This document shows, piece after piece, positions 1 through 6,220 of a stretch of 6,220 bases of DNA (position 1 is the stretch's first letter; each line of letters begins with the position of its first letter). A program made the translations under genes and the position numbers. Source of the stretch: Caldilineaceae bacterium (GTDB taxonomy: Bacteria; Chloroflexota; Anaerolineae; Caldilineales; Caldilineaceae); NCBI GenBank assembly GCA_026645635.1, contig JAPKMV010000221.1:1-6220 (forward strand). Direction: 5' to 3'. The notes beneath the pieces are model-generated. The model was not told the origin of the DNA, made no database searches, and worked only from the letters and a program-made list of their open reading frames with translations.

Positions 1-907
1 CTGGGATGTGCCCGGCATCTTCATTGGCGTGTCGGAGGAGGTGGCGGAGTTGACACCAGTGGAAGCCGTCGATCTGTTTGACTTTGCCGACACCTGCACC
101 TACGACGACCGCTACGACTACAGCACCGACGCCATCGACGGCGTCTATGACGTTTGGACGGAATGCGACGGCGTCGCCGGCGAATCGTTCGTCGTCTTCG
201 CCGCCAACCCCGCGGGTGCGTCGTCGCCGCTGATCTTCTTCTATGTCAACTTGATGAGCGAAGCCGATCTGACTGCGTTCAGCGAGGTGCTGTCGTCCCT
301 GGCGGTGCGCGGTGCGCTGGCTGCGGAAGCAGCGCCAGTGGTAGAGACGCTCGACGCGGCTGTGGCCGTCGTCCAGGTCGAAGCCCTCAACGTGCGCAGC
401 GGGCCGGGCACCGGCTACAATCGCGTGGGCGTCTTGAACGCGGGGGACGCGCCGCAGGTCGCCGGCCAGGTCGACGACTGCGCCTGGTTATCGATAGTCA
501 CCGCAGACGGCGTCGAAGGTTGGATCGCGGGCGGCAGCCGCTACGTGGCGCTCTCTGTCCGCTGCAGCGAGCTGCCCGCGGCCACGGCGCCACCGCCGCC
601 GGCTGCAAGCGGCGGTGCACAGGGCGGCAGCAGCACCGGCAGTGGCAGCGCCGCAACAGCCAGCGCAACCCAGGGCTGCTATCTCATCCAGAATCACCTG
701 GGGGCAGAGCTTACCGTCACCGTCACGCGGGCGGACACTGGCAAGGGCGAAACCTTCCGCGTAGCCGGCGGCGGCGAAGTCAACAAGTGCCTTGACCCGG
801 GCCGCTACACCTACACCATCGACGCACCGCCGCCCTGGGGCACGCTCAACGGCGAGATGACCGTGCAGGCTGGCGACGCCTTCCTCTGGCCGATCAGCGG
901 GGAGTAG
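1..907 (+). CDS. Exported SH3b-domain protein, 3' part (5' end outside window)
   Basis: The reading frame is already open at base 2 (Trp-Asp before the GTG at 8) and the first residues look mid-domain, so I treat the gene as truncated by the window edge; the GTG at 8 is probably not the start. Numbering from that codon, residues 1-100 form a globular region rich in Asp, Tyr and Phe that I do not firmly recognise; it loosely recalls the segment that follows trypsin-like domains in some Chloroflexota proteins. Residues 119-182 are a bacterial SH3 (SH3b) domain with the hallmark LNVRSGPGTGYNRVG and a later GWI. Residues 190-222 are a Pro/Gly/Ser/Ala/Thr linker. Residues 223-299 form a small C-terminal beta-rich domain of unknown type. 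Cysteines occur as one pair per folded segment (30/53, 158/186, 224/261), which suits disulfides in an extracytoplasmic protein. SH3b domains usually bind cell-wall or surface ligands; the actual role is unknown. The SH3b call is firm; export is inferred. Confidence 0.8.
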   Translation, partial: WDVPGIFIGVSEEVAELTPVEAVDLFDFADTCTYDDRYDYSTDAIDGVYDVWTECDGVAGESFVVFAANPAGASSPLIFFYVNLMSEADLTAFSEVLSSLAVRGALAAEAAPVVETLDAAVAVVQVEALNVRSGPGTGYNRVGVLNAGDAPQVAGQVDDCAWLSIVTADGVEGWIAGGSRYVALSVRCSELPAATAPPPPAASGGAQGGSSTGSGSAATASATQGCYLIQNHLGAELTVTVTRADTGKGETFRVAGGGEVNKCLDPGRYTYTIDAPPPWGTLNGEMTVQAGDAFLWPISGE

Positions 908-922
908 AGCGGCGGGGGGAGT

Positions 923-1000
923 ATCCGCAGATGACGCAGATGACGCAGATTACGCAGATATGGTGTCTGCCATCTGCGAAAATCTGCGTCATCTGCGGAT
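923..1000. repeat. Intergenic palindromic repeat element 1 (9-bp units)
   Basis: This element fills the gap between two convergent genes. A perfect 19-bp inverted repeat pairs 923-941 with 982-1000. Inside and across the arms are tandem 9-mers of the form CGCAGATGA: left arm 926-934, 935-943, 944-952 and 953-961, the last two diverged; right arm in reverse complement at 970-978, 980-988 and 989-997. The transcript could fold into a long hairpin from either strand, so it might end or stabilise both converging mRNAs. There is no T-tract, so a classical intrinsic terminator is not shown. It is similar in design to the elements at 1866-1914 and 5874-5951. Confidence 0.85.
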
Positions 1001-1025
1001 GATGCCCGAGTAATTGCGGCTTTCG

Positions 1026-1817
<792 letters not shown>

Positions 1818-1824
1818 ATTTTGT

Positions 1825-1830
1825 CTCCCT
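1825..1830 (-). promoter_or_regulatory. Ribosome-binding site of the SDR gene
   Basis: On the minus strand this reads AGGGAG, 7 nt upstream of the ATG at 1817. It is one of the two clear Shine-Dalgarno sequences in the window and fixes the SDR start. I saw no confident -35/-10 pair upstream of it. Confidence 0.7.
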
Positions 1831-1865
1831 ATCTGTATCAGTCTTTATCGGCAATAAGGAATCTC

Positions 1866-1914
1866 ACGCGGAGGCGCAAAGACGCCAGGAGAAAGACGCT
1901 TTGCGACTTTGCGT
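1866..1914. repeat. Intergenic palindromic repeat element 2 (8-bp units)
   Basis: It lies in the 165-bp gap between the divergent SDR and EamA genes. The left arm has units ACGCGGAG (1866-1873), GCGCAAAG (1874-1881) and ACGCCAGG (1882-1889). The right arm has CTTTGCGA (1899-1906) and CTTTGCGT (1907-1914), which are reverse-complement units. The segment 1873-1885 pairs with 1903-1915 with two mismatches in 13. The unit (roughly ACGCAAAG) and the palindromic arrangement parallel the other two elements, but the sequence is more degenerate. Because it lies upstream of both genes, it would fall in a leader or promoter zone rather than act as a terminator. Confidence 0.7.
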
Positions 1915-1982
1915 CCAAATCGCGAATTCGATACGCCGCCATACTTGCACGCACCGGCAGAAGCCTTCACAATGGACAGCCT

Positions 1983-2915
1983 ATGCACATCTCCAAGTTT
2001 ATCCGCGGCCGCAAGGCTGCGCCAGCCGAGCGCGCGGTCGAAATCGGCTGGGCGTTGGCGCTGATCGCCACCTTTTGTTTCAGCTTTGCACCGCCGGTGG
2101 CGCGCTTCGCCATTCTGAATGGGTTCGACTCGACCGCACTGCTGTTCGTGCGCATGGTCATCGCCACCACACTCTTTGCCATCACCCTGGCCGTGACCGA
2201 CCGGCAAAAGCTGCTGATGCCGCGGCGGGGTCTGGTGGCAGCCACCGGCGTAGGTGCGGTCAATGCCGTCGGCATGGTGCTCTTCTTCTTCAGCCTCAAC
2301 TTCCTCGAAGCGTCGCTCACGGCGATGATCCTGGCGCTCAGCCCGGCGATCGTGCTGAGCCTGCTGGCTCTGCGTGGGGAGCGGCTCACCGGGCGCCACC
2401 TGGTGCGGCTCGGGCTGGCCCTTGCAGGCGTCTATCTGCTGATCGGCCCCACCGGCGCCGTGGACTGGTTCGGCGCCAGCCTCACCCTGCTGGCGACCTT
2501 CTTCTTTTCGCTCCAGATGGCCATGACCCAATGGACGTTGATCGGCTACCCTGCACGCAGCGTCATGTTCTATGTTACCGGCACGATGACGATCTTCGTC
2601 GGCGGCTGGTGGCTGGCGACCGGTGCGGTGTGGAGTGCGCCCGGCCCGAACGGCTGGCTTGCCGTAATCATCCTGGCGGTGGTCAGCACCTATCTCGCCC
2701 GCCTCGGCTACTTCAACGCGGTGACGCGCATCGGCAGCGGCCAGCTTGCCCTCCTCGGTCCGGTGGAAACGCTGCTCAGCGTGGTCTGGTCGATCCTCTT
2801 TCTCGGCGAGCGGCTCACGCCGTTGCAGGCAGTCGGCGGCGCGCTGATCCTGGTGAGCGCGCTGCTGGCGGTGCGGCGGCTGGGCCGCGTGCGACTGCGC
2901 TTCCCGCGGCGGTAG
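1983..2915 (+). CDS. EamA-family (DMT superfamily) membrane transporter
   Basis: A 310-residue integral membrane protein with two tandem EamA repeats (about residues 20-155 and 163-298), the usual size and ten-helix layout of the drug/metabolite transporter superfamily. Approximate helices: 21-43, 52-72, 82-104, 109-130, 139-157, 163-185, 190-213, 224-243, 252-275 and 280-297. Each repeat carries a GERLT loop (Glu133 and Glu276), the second in the typical context [25 protein letters not shown]. Such carriers move amino acids, nucleosides, sugars or other metabolites; the substrate cannot be read from sequence. I chose the ATG at 1983, just before the basic N-terminal tail and first helix. The same frame stays open to a TTG at 1821, but that extension runs through repeat element 2 and gives a non-membrane, Arg-rich tail. 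The ribosome-binding site at 1983 is weak (a GGA 6 nt upstream). Its stop is 4 bp from that of the convergent GH127 gene. Confidence 0.9.
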   Translation: MHISKFIRGRKAAPAERAVEIGWALALIATFCFSFAPPVARFAILNGFDSTALLFVRMVIATTLFAITLAVTDRQKLLMPRRGLVAATGVGAVNAVGMVLFFFSLNFLEASLTAMILALSPAIVLSLLALRGERLTGRHLVRLGLALAGVYLLIGPTGAVDWFGASLTLLATFFFSLQMAMTQWTLIGYPARSVMFYVTGTMTIFVGGWWLATGAVWSAPGPNGWLAVIILAVVSTYLARLGYFNAVTRIGSGQLALLGPVETLLSVVWSILFLGERLTPLQAVGGALILVSALLAVRRLGRVRLRFPRR

Positions 2916-2919
2916 GGAC

Positions 2920-4827
2920 TCAATCTCCGCCCATCTCCGCCAGCGGCAGCCACACGCACATGGCGCCAGGGTCGCGGTTATCCCACGCATAATAGGGGAT
3001 CGCCTGCACCGGTGCGGGGACCAAAACCGGCGGTGCGCTGCGATAGAGCGTGTTCGCCCAATCGCCCGTCTCTGCGGCGAGCGCCTCGCCGTCCAACACG
3101 ACCACGCCGCCCAGCAGATCTGCCGCCAGACGCGGCGTCAGTTCGGCGCCGGCCGGCAGACGAAGGTGATGCAGCGGCGTCGCGTGATCGACTTGCTCCA
3201 GGCAGTAGATCAGCGGGCCGCGCTGCAAGGCCACGCAATTCACATTCTGCTGCACATCCGGGTGCGCGTAGACCTGCTCCACCGGCATGGCAAACGCCAG
3301 TGTGACGCGGTCGCCTGGCTGCCAGGTGCGCACCAGGGTCAGGTAGCGCTGCGCCAGTTTGCCCTCCATATCCACCGGCTCGCCGTTGATGCTCACTGCG
3401 GCGCGGCGGCACCAGCCGGGGATGCGCAGCCGCAGCCCAAAGCGCGCCGGCTGCGCCATCGCCAGCGTCACGGCCACATCGCCGTCCCAGGGGTAGTTCG
3501 TGGTCTGGCGCAGCGTCACAGTCTGCCCACCGAGCGTCACGCTTGCCGCACCCTGAATGTAGAGGTGCACGGCGATCTCGTCGTCGTTGGCGGCGTAGAT
3601 GTACTCGCCCAGCGAGGCCAACAACCGCGCGATATTGGGCGGGCAGCAGGCGCAGTCGAACCACGCCTGGCGGTGATGGTCGCCGCGGCTGGCCAGCGGA
3701 TTCTCGTAGAAGAAACGCGCGCCGTCCAGCGAGACGCCGCTGATCACGCCATTGTAGAGCGCGCGCTCCATCACGTCGGCATAGCGCCCGTCGCAGCGCA
3801 GTTGCAGCATTCGGTGCATCCAGAAGACCAGGCCAATCGAGGCGCAGGTCTCGGCGTAGGCGGAGAGGTTGGGCAGGTCGTAGTCCTGCGTGAAGCCCTC
3901 GTTGGCGGAGGAGACGCCGACGCCGCCGGTGATGTAGAGGTTGCGCGTGCAGAGGTGACGCCAAAGCGCTTCGAGCGCCTCCAGCAGGGTCGCATCGCCC
4001 AACTCGCCGGCCAAGTCCGCCATCGCGGTGTAGAGATACATAGCGCGCACGGCATGGCCGACGACCTCGCGCTGCTCGCGCACGGGGATGTGCGACTGGC
4101 TGTAGCGGTAGCTCTTGAAGTGATAGGCAGCAGGGTCGTCGCCGCGAGCCACGGCTTCCTGGTCGAAATAGTGGGGCTGCTGGCCGCGCTCGTCGACAAA
4201 ATAGGCGGCCAGTTCCAGATAGCGGCGCTCGCCGGTGACGCGGTAGAGTTTGACCAGCGCCAGCTCGATCTCCTCGTGGCCTGGGTAGCCGCGCTTCTGT
4301 CCCTCCTCGCGCCCGAAGACGGTGGCGATGTAGTCGGCGTAGCGGCTCACCACGTCGAGCAACGTGCGTTTGCCCGTGGCAGCAAAGTGGGCGACGCCCG
4401 CCTCGATCAGGTGCCCTGCACAGTAGAGTTCGTGGTTGTCGCGCAGGTTCGTCCAGCGGTTTTCCGGCTCCACCGCAGTGTAGTGGGAGTTGAGGTAGCC
4501 GTCGGGCTGCTGCGCGCCGGCCAACAGCGCGATCACCTCGTCCAGTTGCGCGTCAAGGGCGGGGTCGGGATGGGTGGTGAGGCTGTAGCTGGCAGCCTCG
4601 GCCCACTTGGCAATGTCCGAATCCCAGAAAATGTGGGGGATCGGCTGACCCGGCTGCCACTGGAGCAGCAGCGCGTCGATGCGACCGGTGATGCGGCACT
4701 GCTCATATTCGATGGGGATCGTCTGCGTGCGGTTCGCCTCCAGACGCGGCGACCAAAAGGCGTCGTCGATGGTGACATTGGCAAGGGACACTGGTGTGTA
4801 GCTGCGGCGGATGGGTAGGGTGGTCAT
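2920..4827 (-). CDS. GH127 (DUF1680) beta-L-arabinofuranosidase-like glycosidase
   Basis: A 635-residue protein, close to the roughly 658 of Bifidobacterium HypBA1, the founding GH127 enzyme that removes terminal beta-L-arabinofuranose from hydroxyproline-linked arabinosides. The opening (VTIDDAFWSPRLEANRTQTIP, about 18-38) is typical of the family. The signature residues align by spacing with HypBA1: Glu310 (acid/base, Glu322 there), Glu326 and Cys328 (zinc; Glu338 and Cys340), then CACCPPN with nucleophile Cys394 and zinc ligand Cys395 (Cys417 and Cys418). An alpha/alpha barrel (to about 410) is followed by beta-sandwich domains. All catalytic residues are present. There is no signal peptide, so it is probably cytosolic and acts on imported oligosaccharides. 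The ATG at 4827 has an AGAGG site 6 nt upstream; the frame stays open far upstream, but that stretch is antisense to the phosphoesterase. Related specificities (such as GH146-type) are possible. Confidence 0.93.
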   Translation of the reverse strand: MTTLPIRRSYTPVSLANVTIDDAFWSPRLEANRTQTIPIEYEQCRITGRIDALLLQWQPGQPIPHIFWDSDIAKWAEAASYSLTTHPDPALDAQLDEVIALLAGAQQPDGYLNSHYTAVEPENRWTNLRDNHELYCAGHLIEAGVAHFAATGKRTLLDVVSRYADYIATVFGREEGQKRGYPGHEEIELALVKLYRVTGERRYLELAAYFVDERGQQPHYFDQEAVARGDDPAAYHFKSYRYSQSHIPVREQREVVGHAVRAMYLYTAMADLAGELGDATLLEALEALWRHLCTRNLYITGGVGVSSANEGFTQDYDLPNLSAYAETCASIGLVFWMHRMLQLRCDGRYADVMERALYNGVISGVSLDGARFFYENPLASRGDHHRQAWFDCACCPPNIARLLASLGEYIYAANDDEIAVHLYIQGAASVTLGGQTVTLRQTTNYPWDGDVAVTLAMAQPARFGLRLRIPGWCRRAAVSINGEPVDMEGKLAQRYLTLVRTWQPGDRVTLAFAMPVEQVYAHPDVQQNVNCVALQRGPLIYCLEQVDHATPLHHLRLPAGAELTPRLAADLLGGVVVLDGEALAAETGDWANTLYRSAPPVLVPAPVQAIPYYAWDNRDPGAMCVWLPLAEMGGD

Positions 4828-4833
4828 GGTGAA

Positions 4834-4838
4834 CCTCT
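4834..4838 (-). promoter_or_regulatory. Ribosome-binding site of the GH127 gene
   Basis: On the minus strand this reads AGAGG, 6 nt before the ATG at 4827. It decides the start, because the same frame stays open for about 1 kb further upstream without another credible site. Confidence 0.65.
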
Positions 4839-4895
4839 GTAGGTAATGTGGTGGATGAAACCCCGGCCTGCGGAACGGCAGCTTTGCGGCAGTCG

Positions 4896-4933
4896 TTGAC
4901 AGCACAGAGATGAAGACACTACGGTGTAGTATA
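4896..4933. promoter_or_regulatory. Candidate divergent promoter between GH127 and phosphoesterase
   Basis: In the 111-bp divergent gap, the plus strand has a perfect TTGACA (4896-4901), then TACGGT (4920-4925) at 18-bp spacing, a fair -10 of the TAnnnT type. Just after it, TAGTATA at 4927-4933 reads TATACTA on the other strand: TATACT at 4933-4928 is a five-of-six -10 for the GH127 gene, giving it a leader of roughly 90-100 nt. TAGTAT on the plus strand, 6 nt from the phosphoesterase ATG, would give a leaderless transcript but lacks a well-spaced -35. These are sequence matches only; no start site is known. Confidence 0.4.
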
Positions 4934-4938
4934 GCGCA

Positions 4939-5838
4939 ATGAAGACCCAACCACCCACCGCCGGCATCACGCGCCGGCGCTTCTTGCAGGGCATGGGCGC
5001 GATCGTGGGCGCTGCGGCGCTGACCACCGGCTATGCCCGCTTCGGCGAGCCAAACTGGGTGCAGGTGGAGGAGATCACGCTGCGCATCACTGGCTTGCCC
5101 CAACATCTGGCCGGCACGCGCATTGCACAGATTTCGGACATCCACCTGGGCGCCTATTTTTCGGTGGAGCAGTTGCAGCAGGCCATCACCCGCGTCAACG
5201 GGTTGGGGGCGAGTCTTCTGCTGCTGACGGGCGACTTTGTCACCAGCCGCGAACGCAACCGCGTCGCACGCCGCGCAGCTCACGCCGAAATTGCCACAGA
5301 CCTGGTGGAGCCGCTGCGCAGTGCAGAGATGCCCACCTTTGCCAGCCTCGGCAACCACGATCTGTGGGGCGACGTCGATTCGGTGATGCGCAGCCTGGCC
5401 GCGGCGAACGTCACCTTGCTGCGCAACAGTGGCGTCACCGTCGCCGACCGCCTCTGGCTTGCCGCAGTGGACGACATCTGGAGCGGGCAGCCCGACTTGC
5501 GCGCGGCGCTGCGCAATGCGCCCGCAGAGAGTGTCAACCTGCTTATGGCGCATGAACCCGACTACTTCGACACGGTGCTGGCGGCGGACGCGCCCGTCGC
5601 TGCCCAGTTCAGCGGGCACAGCCACGGCGGCCAGGTGCGTCTGCCCACGCTCGTCCCCGGCGCCGACGGTCTCTACTCCACCGCGCCGGTGCTCCCCACC
5701 TACGGCGAACGCTATCCCATCGGCCTGCGCCAGATCGACGGACGTTATGTCTACACAAATCGCGGGCTGGGTTGTTGGCCGGTGCCATTCCGCATCAACT
5801 GCCCGCCGGAGATCACCGTGTTTACGCTGACGGAGTGA
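4939..5838 (+). CDS. Tat-exported calcineurin-like metallophosphoesterase (YkuE/YaeI type)
   Basis: A 299-residue protein. The N-terminus has a twin-arginine signal, TRRRFLQG (11-18), then a hydrophobic stretch (about 19-31), so it should be exported folded by the Tat system with its metals. The PF00149 motifs are all present: DIHLG (Asp67, His69), GDF (Asp99), GNHD (Asn139, His140), AHEPD (His205) and GHSHGG (His227, His229), which together bind a two-metal centre and hydrolyse phosphoesters. Order and spacing match YkuE/YaeI-type enzymes; the substrate is unknown (a phospholipid or cell-wall phosphoester is possible). The ATG at 4939 immediately precedes the Tat motif. No Shine-Dalgarno is seen upstream, and a promoter-like sequence lies very close, suggesting a leaderless or near-leaderless mRNA. 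It is divergent from GH127 and converges on the GH36 gene, and has no evident link to sugar use. Confidence 0.92.
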   Translation: MKTQPPTAGITRRRFLQGMGAIVGAAALTTGYARFGEPNWVQVEEITLRITGLPQHLAGTRIAQISDIHLGAYFSVEQLQQAITRVNGLGASLLLLTGDFVTSRERNRVARRAAHAEIATDLVEPLRSAEMPTFASLGNHDLWGDVDSVMRSLAAANVTLLRNSGVTVADRLWLAAVDDIWSGQPDLRAALRNAPAESVNLLMAHEPDYFDTVLAADAPVAAQFSGHSHGGQVRLPTLVPGADGLYSTAPVLPTYGERYPIGLRQIDGRYVYTNRGLGCWPVPFRINCPPEITVFTLTE

Positions 5839-5873
5839 TCGCACAGAAGTTGTGTGTAATGCCACCCATTTCA

Positions 5874-5951
5874 ACGCAGAGATGCAGAGAAACGCAGAGA
5901 GATCACCTTTAGAATTCCTCTGCGAGCCTCTGCGTCTCCGCGACTCTGCGT
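5874..5951. repeat. Intergenic palindromic repeat element 3 (8-bp units)
   Basis: It sits between the convergent phosphoesterase and GH36 genes. The left arm has ACGCAGAG (5874-5881), ATGCAGAG (5882-5889), two extra bases, and ACGCAGAG (5892-5899). The right arm has the reverse complement units CTCTGCGA (5918-5925), two bases, CTCTGCGT (5928-5935), CTCCGCGA (5936-5943) and CTCTGCGT (5944-5951). The central spacer, 5900-5917, holds a GAATTC. It could form a long imperfect hairpin from either strand. There is no T-tract, so a terminator role is only possible. The rest of the gap (5839-5873 and 5952-5996) shows nothing I can support. Confidence 0.85.
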
Positions 5952-5996
5952 CAAAGGGACCGCTCCAAACGGTTTCTTACGCTGAGCGCCCCATGA

Positions 5997-6220
5997 CTAT
6001 ACTATGCGCGTAATCCGCCGCACGGTGCTCTCCAGGTCTCTGAGTGCCAGTCGCAGCGGTGTGTTCATCCACGCCTGGCCGGAACGCACGCCGGGAAAGC
6101 CTTCCACCGTGTAGCGCGCGGCCGGGTCGAGGCCGCGCAGATAGATGGGTGGCAGATCCACCGGCTCCGGCATGTGGGTGCGGAAGGCGAAGAGTACGCC
6201 GTCCCGCCGATCTTTGCTCA
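5997..6220 (-). CDS. GH36 alpha-galactosidase-like protein, C-terminal 73 residues
   Basis: On the minus strand a frame enters from the right edge and ends at TAG (5999-5997), giving the last 73 residues. They match, from memory, the C-terminal beta-domain of GH36 alpha-galactosidases: DGVLFAFR, then PPIYLRGLDPAARYTVEG (the usual 'LrGLdp.a.Y.v'), then SGQAWMNTPLRLALRD (usual 'SG..LMn.Gl.l'), and a closing STVRRI. The catalytic barrel lies outside the window, so activity cannot be judged. If confirmed, it would release terminal alpha-galactose from oligosaccharides and would sit with GH127 in a carbohydrate-use neighbourhood. It converges on the phosphoesterase gene, with repeat element 3 between them. 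The variation from the usual LMxxG (here WMNTP) makes family assignment good but not certain. Confidence 0.75.
   Translation of the reverse strand, partial: SKDRRDGVLFAFRTHMPEPVDLPPIYLRGLDPAARYTVEGFPGVRSGQAWMNTPLRLALRDLESTVRRITRIV

Noticed and set aside
923..997. Possible CRISPR array from the 9-bp repeated units
   Set aside because: Units are 8-9 bp with no spacers, arranged as an inverted pair, and no cas gene is present.
1821..1982. Upstream TTG start for the EamA gene, adding 54 residues
   Set aside because: The extension begins within the SDR ribosome-binding region, translates the palindromic repeat and gives a basic tail not found in the family.
1845..2990. A 381-codon minus-strand frame across the EamA gene
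   Set aside because: It is a shadow rich in Gln, Glu, His and Arg, opposite a clear ten-helix membrane protein, and runs through repeat element 2.
3166..4818. A 550-codon plus-strand frame across the GH127 gene
   Set aside because: It is the antisense shadow of a well-supported enzyme gene and has no recognisable domain.
5839..5870. Possible small hairpin terminator after the phosphoesterase (CACAGAAGTTGTGTG)
   Set aside because: The stem is only about four pairs with no T-tract.
4828..5874. A 349-codon N-terminal extension of the GH127 reading frame
   Set aside because: It is antisense to the metallophosphoesterase with its intact motifs, has no family features, and the GH127 start at 4827 has its own ribosome-binding site and the correct family N-terminus. 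Long open antisense frames are expected at this GC content.
5998..6004. A second TATACTA, the same 7-mer as in the divergent promoter
   Set aside because: It overlaps the last codons and stop of the GH36-like gene, and no suitable downstream start or -35 was seen, so it is probably chance.

Overview
The window is GC-rich, gene-dense bacterial chromosome. It carries four complete protein genes (an SDR dehydrogenase, an EamA-type transporter, a family 127 glycosidase and a Tat-exported metallophosphoesterase) and two partial ones, one running off each end. No phage, plasmid, IS, CRISPR, rRNA or tRNA signature was seen. The mix of an exported SH3b protein with a low-complexity linker, DUF1680/GH127 and GH36 glycosidases, and intergenic palindromes built from 8-9 bp 'cGCAGA/cGCAAAG' units suggests a filamentous or heterotrophic member of the Chloroflexota (Caldilinea/Anaerolineae-like). 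That assignment is an impression from recall; no marker gene here supports it.

Layout, left to right: (1) 1-907 (+), the 3' part of an exported protein with an SH3b domain. (2) 908-1025, a convergent gap filled by palindromic repeat element 1. (3) 1026-1817 (-), an SDR polyol/sugar dehydrogenase resembling D-threitol/D-arabinitol-type enzymes. (4) 1818-1982, a divergent gap holding repeat element 2. (5) 1983-2915 (+), a ten-helix EamA/DMT transporter. (6) 2920-4827 (-), a GH127 beta-L-arabinofuranosidase-like enzyme whose stop codon is only 4 bp from that of the transporter. (7) 4828-4938, a divergent promoter region. (8) 4939-5838 (+), a Tat-signal metallophosphoesterase. (9) 5839-5996, a convergent gap holding repeat element 3. 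(10) 5997-6220 (-), the last 73 codons of a GH36 alpha-galactosidase-like gene.

Three genes point to plant-type or other complex carbohydrate use: GH127 and GH36 would release L-arabinofuranose and galactose, and the SDR would interconvert polyols and ketoses. They do not form one continuous operon: the metallophosphoesterase, on the opposite strand, separates the two glycosidases, and the transporter separates GH127 from the SDR. No sugar ABC transporter or regulator is in view. The functional link is therefore inferred from neighbourhood.

The most interesting non-coding signal is the set of three related but non-identical palindromic elements, one in each of three different intergenic gaps. 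Next is a symmetric -10-like sequence between the divergent GH127 and phosphoesterase genes, which may start transcription both ways and would give the phosphoesterase a nearly leaderless mRNA. I found no convincing evidence of a novel multi-gene system.
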